Source: RBG-16-66-20 sp036560705 (lineage in GTDB: Bacteria; Pseudomonadota; Gammaproteobacteria; Burkholderiales; SG8-39). Taken from it: DNA of 64,000 bases. The stretch is taken from positions 1 through 64,000 of the forward strand of contig DATBQR010000092.1 of NCBI GenBank assembly GCA_036560705.1. The letters run 5' to 3'. Of this stretch, positions 1 to 8,514 are shown one piece after another. The notes below the pieces were generated by a model that was given only the letters and a program-made list of their open reading frames with translations, did not search any database and was not told the DNA's origin. A program made the translations under genes and the position numbers. The number at the start of each line of letters is the position of its first letter. Positions within the stretch are counted from its first letter, which is position 1.

Positions 1-857
1 AGGCCCAGCAGCTGCAGCGCGCGGATCACCGCGTTGTACATGCCGCCCTGGCAGAGGATGCCGGTGTCGCGCATTTCACCTTCGGGATCGCCCGCGAATA
101 CTTCGTTGAGCTTATGTTCCTTGATGAACGCAACGGCGGCCGGCCAGCGTACTTCGATCTTGTGCTTCTCCTGCGCGTAGGTGGCGGGCGGCAGGCTGAT
201 GCGGCCGAAATCGAAGTCGGGTTTCGCGAGGTGGTTATTCTTTGAATTCTTCGAACTCACGTTCTTCTTCGTTACGAAGGACCCATGCACGTGGCAGGCG
301 CGGATCCGCAGCTCGAGCAGGACCGGGGTGTTGGAGGCTTCCGAGAGCTCGAAACCCTTCTCCACCATCTCGACAATCTTCGGCAGGTTCGGCCGCGGGT
401 CGAGCAGCCACATCTGCGATTTCATCGCGAAGGCGTGGCTGCGCTCCTGGATGATCGAGGAGCCTTCGCCGTAGTCCTCGCCCAGCACCACCAGCGCGCC
501 GCCGATGACGCCGGCGGAAGCGAGGTTGGAGAGCGCGTCCGAGGCCACGTTGGTGCCGACCGTGGACTTGAAGGCGACGGCGCCGCGAATCGGGTAGTTG
601 ATCGAAGCGCCCAGCATCGCCGCGGCTCCCGCCTCGCTGGCGTTGGTCTCGACGTGCACGCCCAGGCCATCGAGAATATCGCGCGCATCGTTCAGCACGT
701 CCATCACGTGCGACACCGGCGCGCCCTGGTAGCCGCCGACGTAGGCGACGCCGGACTGCAGCAGCGCCTTGGTGACGGCGAGAATCCCCTCGCCGCGGAA
801 GGTCTCGCCCTCGCCCAGCTTGAGCAGCTCGACCTCCTGCTTGAAGGAGCGTTCCAT
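1..857 (-). CDS. Indolepyruvate:ferredoxin oxidoreductase-like ThDP enzyme, alpha-type subunit (partial)
   Basis: The first 285 residues are present and the C-terminus lies beyond the left edge. The N-terminal half resembles the pyrimidine-binding part of thiamine-diphosphate 2-oxoacid:ferredoxin oxidoreductases of the IorA type, with the signatures VGGYQGAPVSHVMD, ETNASEAGAAAMLGAS and FKSTVGTNVASDALSN. IorA enzymes oxidatively decarboxylate aryl-pyruvates to aryl-acetyl-CoA in the cytoplasm. The ATG abuts the TAG of the TRAP large-subunit gene with no gap, so it is probably co-transcribed with the transporter. Aryl-pyruvate use is inferred from family and context. Residues about 205-220 are lysine- and asparagine-rich and come from an AT-rich stretch at about 200-280. 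Confidence 0.75.
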   Translation of the reverse strand, partial: MERSFKQEVELLKLGEGETFRGEGILAVTKALLQSGVAYVGGYQGAPVSHVMDVLNDARDILDGLGVHVETNASEAGAAAMLGASINYPIRGAVAFKSTVGTNVASDALSNLASAGVIGGALVVLGEDYGEGSSIIQERSHAFAMKSQMWLLDPRPNLPKIVEMVEKGFELSEASNTPVLLELRIRACHVHGSFVTKKNVSSKNSKNNHLAKPDFDFGRISLPPATYAQEKHKIEVRWPAAVAFIKEHKLNEVFAGDPEGEMRDTGILCQGGMYNAVIRALQLLG

Positions 858-2171
858 CTAGACCAGCACCTTCGGCAGCCAGACCGCGATCGCCGGCACG
901 AAAAACACGATCGCCAGCAGGATCAGGCTCATCGCGAGATACGGTATTACCGCCCGGAAGATGTGGCTCATGCGCACTTCGGGCGGCGAGACGCCTTTCA
1001 TGGTCATCAGGAGCAGGCCGTGCGGCGGCAGCAGCAGGCCGAGCTGCATGCAGATCAGGAACATGACGCCGAACCAGACCGGATCGACGTTGTACTTCTG
1101 CACGAGCGGCATGTAGATGGGCAGCGTGATCATCATCATGCTGACCTGCTCGACGAACAGGCCGAGAAACACCAGCAGCAGCATCATGGCCATGATCACC
1201 GCGCCGGGCGACAGGCCCAGGCCGGCGATGATTTCCACCAGGCCGTTGCTCGCGCCCGAGAACGACAGGATCTGCGAGAAGGTGGTGGCGCCGACGATGA
1301 TGAACAGGATCATGCCCGAGATCGCCGCCGTGCCCCTGAGCGCCTTCAACAGGTTCTGCACGGTAAGCGCGCGGTAAGCAAGCGCGAGAACCATGGTGAA
1401 CAGCGCGCCGATCGCCGCCGATTCGGTGGGCGTGGCCCAGCCCGCGGACATCGAGGCGACGACGACGACGAAGATGGACACCAGCGGCAGCACGTACTGC
1501 AGGAACGGCCGCAGCTTTTCCCAGCCCTTGTATTCGGTGAAGGCCGTGGCCGGTGCCAGCGACGGATTCATTTTCACCCGCACGATGATGTAGACGATGA
1601 AGGCGGCGCTCAGCAGCAGGCCGGGAACGACGCCGCCGATCAGCAGTTTCGAGATGGAGATCCCCGACAGGCTGCCGAGCAGCACGGTGAGAGCGGAGGG
1701 CGGGATCAGCATGTCCACCGCGCCGATCGCCATCAGCGGGCCGGTCGCCATGGTCGGGTGATAGCCGCGCGCGAGCATCACCGGCAGCATCAGGCTGCCC
1801 AGCATCGCCGTGGTGGCGATGGTGGAACCGGAGATCGCCGAGAACACCGTGCCGGCAACCACCGCGACCACCGCCAGCCGGCCCGGAACCTGGCTGATCA
1901 GGCGCTCGACGCCGTCAATCACCTTTACGGCGAGGCCGGTGTGAAACAGCACTTCGCCCATCAGGACGAACAGCGGGATGGGGGTCAGCGAGAAGCTCGC
2001 CACCGACACCACGCTGTTGCGCACGATCTGCGTCAGGCCGGCTTCGCCGCCAAGGAACAGCACCGCGCCCGCCAGGTTGATGACGAGAAACGAAAACGCC
2101 ACCGGCAGCCCGAGGAACAGCAGGACGGTGGATCCCCCGAGCATCAGCCACGCGGCAGCGGCCCACGACAT
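858..2171 (-). CDS. dctM: TRAP transporter large permease subunit (DctM family)
   Basis: A 437-residue, very hydrophobic protein with about twelve predicted membrane segments, the usual size for DctM. Family blocks such as GEVLFHTGLAVKVIDGVERL, MLIPPSALTVLLG and LPPHGLLLMTMKG are visible. It is the ion-coupled permease of a tripartite ATP-independent periplasmic uptake system for organic acids. I chose the ATG at 2169-2171, five bases after the DctQ stop. A longer in-frame reading to 2420 would run inside dctQ. It sits third in a dctP-dctQ-dctM-iorA-like operon. The substrate cannot be read from sequence. Neighbouring aromatic-acid genes suggest an aryl or hydroxycinnamate-type acid. Confidence 0.9.
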   Translation of the reverse strand: MSWAAAAWLMLGGSTVLLFLGLPVAFSFLVINLAGAVLFLGGEAGLTQIVRNSVVSVASFSLTPIPLFVLMGEVLFHTGLAVKVIDGVERLISQVPGRLAVVAVVAGTVFSAISGSTIATTAMLGSLMLPVMLARGYHPTMATGPLMAIGAVDMLIPPSALTVLLGSLSGISISKLLIGGVVPGLLLSAAFIVYIIVRVKMNPSLAPATAFTEYKGWEKLRPFLQYVLPLVSIFVVVVASMSAGWATPTESAAIGALFTMVLALAYRALTVQNLLKALRGTAAISGMILFIIVGATTFSQILSFSGASNGLVEIIAGLGLSPGAVIMAMMLLLVFLGLFVEQVSMMMITLPIYMPLVQKYNVDPVWFGVMFLICMQLGLLLPPHGLLLMTMKGVSPPEVRMSHIFRAVIPYLAMSLILLAIVFFVPAIAVWLPKVLV

Positions 2172-2176
2172 GCCGT

Positions 2177-2740
2177 TCAGCCGGTCGAGACCGCGTCGTC
2201 GCGCGGAGTTCGCGGACCGAGCTGGAGCCGCCGCATGCGGAATCCCATCTCGATGGCGAGCAGCAGGAAAGCAACCGGCAGCGGCGCGAGCATCCACCAC
2301 TCCGGCGTCACCAGCGTCTTGATGGACAGCGCGCCCGACTTGAAGCTGGCGAGCACGGCGCGGGCGCCGTACCAGGCGATCAACAGGCAGCAGACCAGGC
2401 CGAGCGAGTCCGAAATCCATTCGAAATACCAGCCGAGCCGCGGCGGCACCGCACGCAGCACGATGTCGACGCGAATGTGCTGGCCCTTCCTGAGCAGCCA
2501 GGGCGCGGTCAGCATGGTCACGAGGTAGAGCATCGCCTCGGATACCTCGTTGCTCCAGGCGATTCCATACACCCCGGGAATCAGGCGCACGTTGCGCAGG
2601 AGAACGTCGGCGCAGATCATCAACGTCATCAGGAAGATGACGGCGCAGCCGAGCAGCGCGAGCGCTTCCAGCAGGCGCCCAAAAACAACGGCCGCGCGTT
2701 CGGCGGCCGTTGTCCTCGACGCTGCTGCAGCGCGTTCCAT
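2177..2740 (-). CDS. dctQ: TRAP transporter small permease subunit (DctQ family)
   Basis: A 187-residue membrane protein with four predicted helices and the DctQ pattern RNVRLIPGVYGIAWSNEVSEAML followed by LTAPWLLRKGQHIRVD, typical of this poorly conserved subunit. It assembles with DctM in the inner membrane and helps couple the periplasmic receptor to the permease. Its ATG shares one base with the TGA of dctP (TGATG on the minus strand), which implies translational coupling. The C-terminus ends five bases before the dctM start. Confidence 0.88.
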   Translation of the reverse strand: MERAAAASRTTAAERAAVVFGRLLEALALLGCAVIFLMTLMICADVLLRNVRLIPGVYGIAWSNEVSEAMLYLVTMLTAPWLLRKGQHIRVDIVLRAVPPRLGWYFEWISDSLGLVCCLLIAWYGARAVLASFKSGALSIKTLVTPEWWMLAPLPVAFLLLAIEMGFRMRRLQLGPRTPRDDAVSTG

Positions 2741-3699
2741 CAGCGCGCGAGCACTTTCTTCAGTTCAGGCCCGTACTGCGGCGAGGCCTTGATGGCGTTC
2801 GCCCAGCCGATTTCCTTGGCTTTCTCGACATAGGCCTTGTTCGTCGCCGCATCGAAGGTGATCACCTGGATGCCGGCCTCGGCCTGGCGCTTTGCCTCGT
2901 TCTGGTTGTACGACTTCCAGAAATCGTTCTGCGCCTCGTAAGCGAGCGCCTTGCGGTCCAGGTACTCGCGCTGCGCGGGGGTCAGCGACTTGTACTTGTC
3001 GAGGTTCATGATCAGCGACACCTCGGCGTTGTAGAAGCCGGGGTCGACGCGGTACTTGGTCTTCTCCTGCCAGTTGAGGTCGAACAGGGCGTGGATCGGC
3101 CAGCCGTAGCCGTCGATGACGCCGCGCTCGAGCGCGGTATAGACCTCGCCGGGGGCCGTGGTCATCACCTGCGCGTTCATCGCCTGGAAGAATTCGCGGT
3201 AGACCGGGGTGATGCGGATCTTCAGGCCGGTGAGGTCGGGCTTGTCGATCTTCTTGTTGAGATAGAGATGGAAGGGCGTGAACTCGACGGTCTTGGCGAG
3301 GTAGCGCATGTTGCCCTTCTCCGCCCAGATCTTGTTGATGAGTTCGTAGCCGCCGTTCTTGCGCTGCTCCGCCGCGCTGGTCTCCGAGAGCTTGAGGATG
3401 TCCGCTTCGGGCATCACGTTGGTGTAGAAGGCGCCGGTGGAAAAGCCGATGTCCACCACGCCGGTCTTCACCGCGTTGCCGACTTCGAAGGTCGGGATGG
3501 CTTTCGGGCCGCCGATGAAGTTGATCTGCAGCACGCCCTTGCCGTCCTTGTTCACGTCGGCGATCCAGTCGGTGGTGCGCTTGACGTAGAACTGGTTCTC
3601 GGGGAACGCGCTGACCAGCTTCAGGGTGACTTCCTGCGCGGCCGCGAACGCGGGCGCCAGGACCGTCGCAGCGAGCGCAAGCCAAAGGGTTTTTTTCAT
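2740..3699 (-). CDS. dctP: TRAP transporter substrate-binding protein (DctP family)
   Basis: A 319-residue periplasmic solute receptor with a clear Sec signal peptide (about residues 1-22, ending AFAAAQ). DctP blocks visible include FYTNVMPEADILKL, LKIRITPVYREFFQAMNAQV and ALERGVIDGYGWP. The last holds the region that in characterised homologues contributes to carboxylate binding, together with the arginine of KIRITP. I chose the ATG at 3697-3699 because it starts a textbook signal peptide and follows a strong AGGAGGAG site. A reading to 3792 would cross the promoter. It is the first gene of the TRAP operon, transcribed divergently from a LysR regulator. Confidence 0.92.
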   Translation of the reverse strand: MKKTLWLALAATVLAPAFAAAQEVTLKLVSAFPENQFYVKRTTDWIADVNKDGKGVLQINFIGGPKAIPTFEVGNAVKTGVVDIGFSTGAFYTNVMPEADILKLSETSAAEQRKNGGYELINKIWAEKGNMRYLAKTVEFTPFHLYLNKKIDKPDLTGLKIRITPVYREFFQAMNAQVMTTAPGEVYTALERGVIDGYGWPIHALFDLNWQEKTKYRVDPGFYNAEVSLIMNLDKYKSLTPAQREYLDRKALAYEAQNDFWKSYNQNEAKRQAEAGIQVITFDAATNKAYVEKAKEIGWANAIKASPQYGPELKKVLAR

Positions 3700-3736
3700 G
3701 GGTCTCCTCCTCCTAGAGGGAAAAATTGCAGCCGTC

Positions 3737-3765
3737 AGGCTAGGAGTCCGGGCATCATTTGTCAA
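3737..3765 (-). promoter_or_regulatory. Sigma-70-type promoter of the TRAP operon
   Basis: On the minus strand a perfect -35 TTGACA (3760-3765) is followed after exactly 17 bases by TAGCCT (3737-3742) as -10. Transcription would start near 3730, leaving a leader of about 30 bases with the AGGAGGAG site before the dctP ATG. The weak -10 is what is expected of an activator-dependent promoter. Confidence 0.6.
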
Positions 3766-3773
3766 ATCAATAC

Positions 3774-3797
3774 TATGGATGATATAAATCATCGATA
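3774..3797. promoter_or_regulatory. Candidate LysR operator (24-bp dyad)
   Basis: GATGAT-ATAA-ATCATC is a perfect inverted repeat (3778-3793), and TAT/ATA flanks extend it to 3774-3797 with a single mismatched pair. It contains the T-N11-A spacing usual for LysR-type boxes. It is centred about 55 bases upstream of the predicted TRAP start point and touches the ATG of the LysR gene, a position suited to both activation of the transporter and autorepression. Confidence 0.6.
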
Positions 3798-4696
3798 TGA
3801 ATGTTCAGGGGCTCGACCTCAACCTGCTGCGCGTCTTCGACGCGGTGCTGCGCGACCGCAGCGTCACCTCGGCGGCGAAGCATCTCGGCCTGACGCAGCC
3901 GGCGGTGTCCAACGCGCTGGCGCGCCTGCGCGGGCAGTTCGAGGACGTGCTGTTCGTGCGTACGCCCACCGGCATGGATGCGACGCCGTTCGCGCGCGAA
4001 CTCTCCGAGCCGGTGCGCCAGGCGCTGGCGCTGCTCGAGTCCGCGCTGGCGCACGGACCGGGTTTCGACCCGGCCACCTCGACGCGCGCCTTCCGCTTCT
4101 ACATGTCGGACCTCGGCCAGATCGAGTTCCTGCCGCCGCTGGTCGAGCGCGCGCAGCGCGTGGCGCCGGGCGTGCGGCTGGAGGCGGTGTCGCTGGAGGT
4201 CGAGGATATCGGCGACGCCCTCGCCGCGGGGGCGCTCGACCTCGCCGTCGGTTTCCTGCCCGGGCTCGGGCCGCCGGTGCGCCGCCAGCCGCTGTTCCGC
4301 GATCCCTACGTCTGCCTGATGCGCGCCGATCACCCGGACATCGGCAAGACGCTGACCAAGAAAAAATTCCTCGCCGCCTCGCACGCGCTGGTTTCCTACA
4401 AGGGCGGACACCGCGTCATCGAGGAAGCCCTCGAGCGCGCCGGCCTGTCGCGCAAGATCGCGGTGCGCGTGCCGCACTTCACCGTGGTGCCGATGGTGCT
4501 GGAGCGCAGCGACCTGATCCTCATCCTGCCGGCCAAGGTGGCGCGCGTCTACGAGCGCCAGGGCCACTTCAAGTTCCTGCCGCCGCCGGTGCCGATTCCG
4601 CCGGCGGATGTCGCGGCGCACTGGCACGAGCGCTTCGAGCGCGACCCGGGCAACCGCTGGCTGCGCGAGACGATCATGGAACTGTTCACCGAATAG
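3797..4696 (+). CDS. LysR-family transcriptional regulator
   Basis: A 299-residue LysR regulator. The N-terminal winged helix-turn-helix (about residues 23-45, SAAKHLGLTQPAVSNALARLR) is followed by an effector-binding domain resembling the NahR/NodD-like group (RAFRFYMSDLGQIEFLPPL). It is divergent from the TRAP operon and 17 bases upstream of an FAD monooxygenase gene on its own strand, so it probably controls both. The start codon overlaps the last base of the dyad operator. The ligand is unknown. Aromatic acids are common ligands for this group, which is an inference here. Confidence 0.9.
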   Translation: MNVQGLDLNLLRVFDAVLRDRSVTSAAKHLGLTQPAVSNALARLRGQFEDVLFVRTPTGMDATPFARELSEPVRQALALLESALAHGPGFDPATSTRAFRFYMSDLGQIEFLPPLVERAQRVAPGVRLEAVSLEVEDIGDALAAGALDLAVGFLPGLGPPVRRQPLFRDPYVCLMRADHPDIGKTLTKKKFLAASHALVSYKGGHRVIEEALERAGLSRKIAVRVPHFTVVPMVLERSDLILILPAKVARVYERQGHFKFLPPPVPIPPADVAAHWHERFERDPGNRWLRETIMELFTE

Positions 4697-4713
4697 ATGC
4701 ACGGAATTGCACC

Positions 4714-5817
4714 ATGAAAATGCTCATCGCCGGCGCCGGGCCGGCCGGTCTTTATCTCGCTTATCTCTTGAAGCGGCAGCTACCCGGCTGGGAGGTGCGC
4801 ATCGTCGAGCAGAATCCGCGCGATTCGACCTTCGGCTTCGGCGTGGTGTTCTCCGACCGCGCGCTGGAATTCCTGCGTGCGGACGATCCGCAGACCTACG
4901 ACCGCATCACCCCGGCGATGGAGGCATGGACGGACATCACCGTCGTGCACCGCGGCGCACCGGTGGTGATCGACGGGATCGGCTTCTCGGCGATCGGGCG
5001 GTTGAAATTTCTCCAGCTGCTGCGCGGCCAGCTGGAAGCCGCGGGGGTTTCGATCGAATTTGAAAACCCCCTGGGAGAAATACGGGACTTCGAGGGCTAC
5101 GACCTCGTGGTCGCCGCCGACGGCGCCAATTCGACGGTCCGCAGGAGGGCCGATTTCGGCACGACCGTCGCGCCGCTGACCAACAAGTTCGCCTGGTTCG
5201 GCACGACGCGGGTATTCGGCACGCTGACGCAGACGTTCGTGCAGAACGACGCGGGCTGTTTCAACGCGCACCACTACCGGCACTCGCCTTCGATGAGCAC
5301 CTTCGTGTTCGAGTGCGACGCCGCGACCTGGGCGCGCGCCGGCTTCGAGCGCAAGGACGAGGCCGCGACGCTGGCGTACTGCGAGAAGGTGTTCGCCGAT
5401 GCCCTGCAGGGGCACAGGCTGGTGTCCAACAAGTCCATCTGGCGCAATTTCCCCAGAGTGCGCAATCAACGCTGGGTGTCGGGCAACCAGGTGCTGATCG
5501 GCGACGCGCAGCGCACGGCGCATTTCTCTATCGGCTCGGGCACCCGCCTGGCGATGGAAGACGCGATTGCGTTGACGAAGGCGCTATCGGAGTTCAGGAG
5601 CGATGTCGCCGGTGCGTTGGCTTCGTTCGAGGCCGCGCGGCGACCCATCGTCGAGAAACTGGTCGCCGCCGCGGACGCGAGCGCCGACTGGTACGAGCAT
5701 TTCCCCGAGCACATGCGCCTCTCGCCGCGGGAGTTCGCCTGGAGCTACATCCAGAGGAGCGGCCGCATCGATCCGGAGAAACTGCGCAAAATCGCGCCGA
5801 AGTTCGTTGCTGGCTAG
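4714..5817 (+). CDS. FAD-dependent aryl-CoA monooxygenase-like protein (salicylyl-CoA 5-hydroxylase N-domain type)
   Basis: A 367-residue group A flavoprotein hydroxylase. A dinucleotide-binding GAGPAG motif lies at about residues 7-12, a DG motif in VVAADGANSTVRRR, and the second FAD motif GDAQRTAHFSIGSGTRLAMEDA starts near residue 263. The pattern FGFGVVFSDRALEFL and the FSIGSGT variant resemble the N-terminal oxygenase half of salicylyl-CoA 5-hydroxylase (SdgC) and 2-aminobenzoyl-CoA monooxygenase rather than p-hydroxybenzoate hydroxylase. In those large bifunctional enzymes an old-yellow-enzyme domain follows, and it is absent here. The gene ends on CTAG, which is also the stop of the convergent feruloyl-CoA synthase gene. 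The substrate is inferred only. Confidence 0.75.
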   Translation: MKMLIAGAGPAGLYLAYLLKRQLPGWEVRIVEQNPRDSTFGFGVVFSDRALEFLRADDPQTYDRITPAMEAWTDITVVHRGAPVVIDGIGFSAIGRLKFLQLLRGQLEAAGVSIEFENPLGEIRDFEGYDLVVAADGANSTVRRRADFGTTVAPLTNKFAWFGTTRVFGTLTQTFVQNDAGCFNAHHYRHSPSMSTFVFECDAATWARAGFERKDEAATLAYCEKVFADALQGHRLVSNKSIWRNFPRVRNQRWVSGNQVLIGDAQRTAHFSIGSGTRLAMEDAIALTKALSEFRSDVAGALASFEAARRPIVEKLVAAADASADWYEHFPEHMRLSPREFAWSYIQRSGRIDPEKLRKIAPKFVAG

Positions 5818-7562
5818 CTTGCGGTTACTGCCTCGGGCGAATTTGAATAGAGCTTCTCGACAAAATTGGCCCGCCTCTCGAGCACCGCGCGCTGGTTCAT
5901 GTAGCCCTTGTCGGTGATCTCGCCGGCGTCGATCTGCGGTGGTTCGGACATCACCATCAGGCGGGTCGGATGCGTGGAGCTGCCGCCTTCTTTGGCGAGA
6001 GCAGCCAGTACTTGCGACAGTTTTTCTTTTATTGTTTCATTTGAAAGATCTTTTACCGCCCCCGGATTTAAAAACACCAGGGCGCCAACCGCATCCCGAT
6101 CGTGGCCCGTGATCACCGCGTCCTGGATCAGCGGGTCGCCCGCGGCGATCAGCTTCACGCGCACCGCGCCGACATGCACCCAGGTGCCGGTGGTGAGCTT
6201 GAAGTCTTCCGCGACGCGGCCGTCGAAAACCAGCCCTTTCTCTGGTCTTGCCGGGTCGGCAAAGCGCATCGCATCGCCGATGCGGTAGTAGCCCTCCTCG
6301 TCGAACGCCTCCTTCGTCAGATCGTCGCGCCGGTAGTAGCCGGGGGTGACGTTCGGGCCTTTGACGCGCACTTCCAGCTTGCCCGCGGCGGGCACCAGCT
6401 TCAGTTCGCAGCCGGGATTGGGCAAGCCGATGACCCCGGCGCGCTCGATCGGGTAGTGCACCGCGGCCGCCGAGGGCGCGGTCTCGGTCGAGCCCCACGA
6501 TGAAATCATCGCCAGCGCGCCGCCTTTCTCCGCCAGCGCCAGCTTTTCCAGGCGCTCCCAGAGGTTCTGCGGCAGCGCGGCGCCGGCGTAGAACAGCATG
6601 TCGAGGTCGCGGAAGAAATTGCGCCGCAGTTCGGCGTCCTGCTCGAGCATCGGCATCAGCAGGTCGAAGCCGCGCGGCACGTTGAAGTACATCGTCGGCG
6701 AGATTTCCTTCAGGTTCCTGGCCGTGATCTCGGCCAGGCCGGGCGCCGGCTTGCCGCCGTCGATGTAGAGCGTGCCGCCGTTGCGCAGCATCAGGTTGAA
6801 GCAGAAATTGCCACCGAAGGTGTGGTTCCAGGGCAGCCAGTCGACGATCGTCGGTGTCTTGTCTTCCAGGAAGGGCCAGACCTGGGCGAGCATCTGCTGG
6901 TTGGCGCAGAGCATGCGGTGCGTATTGATCACGCCCTTGGGCGTACCGGTCGAGCCTGAAGTAAACAGGATCTTCGCGACCGTGTCCGGCGTGAGGCGCG
7001 AGAACGCCACTTCCAATGTCGATCCCGGGTTGGCCTCGAGCAGTTTTGCGACCGGTGTCGACTTGGCACCGACCGCGGCCAGCGCCGGGGCGAATTTCTC
7101 GGGGTCCGCGGCGAACACCAGGCCCGGTTTGAGCAGCTCGAAGATGTACTTCAGCTTGGCGAAGTCTTTCGACATCAGCGAATAGGCGGGCGAGATCGGC
7201 GCGACCGGCACGCCGACGTGCATCGCTCCCAGCGCGAGCAACGCATGGTCGACGCTGTTGTCCGAGAGGATGGCGACCGGCTTTGTCGCATCCAGGCCCA
7301 GGTTGAGCAGCGCCTGTCCGATGCACCGCGCGTGGGACAGCGTGTCGCGATAGGAAACGCGCCGCCAGCCTTCGCCCTTGCGCTCGGCGATGAAGCTCCG
7401 GTCCGGCGCGTGGTCGTACCAATGCAGCAGCCAGTCGCCCACTGCGCGCGCGTAGGGCTTGAGTGCCTGCGGCGAGCGCAGGATGGTCGTTCCGTCGGAA
7501 CGGCGTTCCAGATGAACCTCCGCGGGCGCGAAGCGCAGAGGTAAAGTCAAAGGCGAGACCAT
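5814..7562 (-). CDS. fcs: Feruloyl-CoA synthase
   Basis: A 582-residue AMP-forming acyl-CoA synthetase. The P-loop-like motif ILFTSGSTGTPKGV lies at about residues 198-211, an aromatic-rich DWLPWNHTFGGN follows, and the adenylation signature SSWGSTETAPSAAA is present. These features and the length match feruloyl-CoA synthases, which activate hydroxycinnamates before side-chain cleavage by feruloyl-CoA hydratase/lyase. No hydratase/lyase or vanillin dehydrogenase gene lies in the window. I chose ATG 7562, and an upstream TTG is also in frame. There is no ribosome binding site, but a perfect TATAAT lies eight bases before the ATG. Codons at about 6019-6058 are unusually AT-rich. Confidence 0.82.
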   Translation of the reverse strand: MVSPLTLPLRFAPAEVHLERRSDGTTILRSPQALKPYARAVGDWLLHWYDHAPDRSFIAERKGEGWRRVSYRDTLSHARCIGQALLNLGLDATKPVAILSDNSVDHALLALGAMHVGVPVAPISPAYSLMSKDFAKLKYIFELLKPGLVFAADPEKFAPALAAVGAKSTPVAKLLEANPGSTLEVAFSRLTPDTVAKILFTSGSTGTPKGVINTHRMLCANQQMLAQVWPFLEDKTPTIVDWLPWNHTFGGNFCFNLMLRNGGTLYIDGGKPAPGLAEITARNLKEISPTMYFNVPRGFDLLMPMLEQDAELRRNFFRDLDMLFYAGAALPQNLWERLEKLALAEKGGALAMISSWGSTETAPSAAAVHYPIERAGVIGLPNPGCELKLVPAAGKLEVRVKGPNVTPGYYRRDDLTKEAFDEEGYYRIGDAMRFADPARPEKGLVFDGRVAEDFKLTTGTWVHVGAVRVKLIAAGDPLIQDAVITGHDRDAVGALVFLNPGAVKDLSNETIKEKLSQVLAALAKEGGSSTHPTRLMVMSEPPQIDAGEITDKGYMNQRAVLERRANFVEKLYSNSPEAVTAS

Positions 7563-7570
7563 GGGCGGCA

Positions 7571-7576
7571 ATTATA
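7571..7576 (-). promoter_or_regulatory. -10 element giving a leaderless feruloyl-CoA synthase mRNA (candidate)
   Basis: A perfect TATAAT on the minus strand, eight bases before the ATG, with no Shine-Dalgarno sequence between. Transcription would start at or very close to the A of the start codon. I see no convincing -35. Confidence 0.4.
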
Positions 7577-7608
7577 GTGACCGCCACCGTACAACCGGCG
7601 CTGCGGAC

Positions 7609-8514
7609 CTAGGCGGGGCTGCCCTGCAAGGCGATGTAGCGGTTCATCCACTCCGCGGCGGAGGTGACGCCGCCGAAGGTGAACAGGTGGACGCCGACCA
7701 CGTTGCAGTCGTCGTGCACGGCGCAATAGTGGGCGAGGGCCGTGAGCTGATCGGCCGGATCGGTGTGGGTGACCAGGCGCACCGCATCCATGCCCTGCGT
7801 GCGCAACGCGCGCAACGAGGCGCTGACGCCGCAGCGCTGCGCGAAGCGCAGCAGCGCCACGGGATTGGTCGGGCCGGCCAGGCCCACGTAGATGGGAATC
7901 CCCGGGGCATTGCGCGCCATCCTGGCGCAGTAGTCGACGACGCGCGCGGGCGCGAAGGAAAACTGCGTGACGATATAGGCGCCCATGGCGTGCGCCGCGG
8001 CCAGCAGCAGCTTCTCCGCAAATGCGCGCTCGAGCGCCGCCCCCGGAATACGCGGATGGCCCTCCGGGTAACCCGGCAGTCCGATCTCGCGCAGCCCGCA
8101 GCCGGTGAGAAAGTCCTCTTTCAGGATGGACGCACCGTCGGCATAGGGGCCGATGGCTTCGGCTTCGTCGCCGCCGAGGATCAGTGCCTTGCGAACCCCC
8201 GCTTCGCCCACCGCGCGGGCGATAAAGGTCTGCAACTCGACGCGATCCCTGATGCGGCGCGCGGCGATATGCGGGATCGGTTCCAGGCCCGCTTCGCGCA
8301 CCGCGATCAGCGTCGGCAGGGTATCGAGCAAGGGGTGGCGCGGCAGGTGGTTGACGTAGACCGGCGTGCCACCCGGCAGCAGCGCGGCGATGTCGCGTGC
8401 ATCTTCAGGGCGACGCGCGCCCATTTCCAGCGAGCCGCCGGAGACGAGCTCGGCGGCGATACCTGCTGTACGGGAAACCGCCAGACTTTCAGCCACGTTT
8501 TCGGGAGACGACAT
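7609..8514 (-). CDS. Methylenetetrahydrofolate reductase (MetF)-like protein
   Basis: About 301 residues related to the TIM-barrel flavoprotein family of methylenetetrahydrofolate reductases. Shared blocks include IPHIAARRIRD, KALILGGD, AYIVTQFSF and GIPIYVGLAGPTNPVALLRFA. MetF interconverts 5,10-methylene- and 5-methyl-tetrahydrofolate. This copy is divergent: the usual N-terminal FEFFPPK block is replaced by AAELVSGGSLEM. It may be a catabolic, methyl-oxidising relative rather than the methionine-pathway enzyme. I chose ATG 8514, preceded by GGATGA; ATG 8523 is an alternative. Either overlaps the end of the upstream methyltransferase gene. It is followed 46 bases later by feruloyl-CoA synthase. 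Confidence 0.7.
   Translation of the reverse strand: MSSPENVAESLAVSRTAGIAAELVSGGSLEMGARRPEDARDIAALLPGGTPVYVNHLPRHPLLDTLPTLIAVREAGLEPIPHIAARRIRDRVELQTFIARAVGEAGVRKALILGGDEAEAIGPYADGASILKEDFLTGCGLREIGLPGYPEGHPRIPGAALERAFAEKLLLAAAHAMGAYIVTQFSFAPARVVDYCARMARNAPGIPIYVGLAGPTNPVALLRFAQRCGVSASLRALRTQGMDAVRLVTHTDPADQLTALAHYCAVHDDCNVVGVHLFTFGGVTSAAEWMNRYIALQGSPA

Noticed and set aside
285..2528. A 747-residue plus-strand open frame and its continuation 2710-5817
   Set aside because: It is antisense to the oxidoreductase and TRAP genes, rich in Arg/His/Asp/Gln from GC-rich codons, and has no domain. The minus-strand genes are unmistakable. Only the part from 4714 on is real (the FAD monooxygenase).
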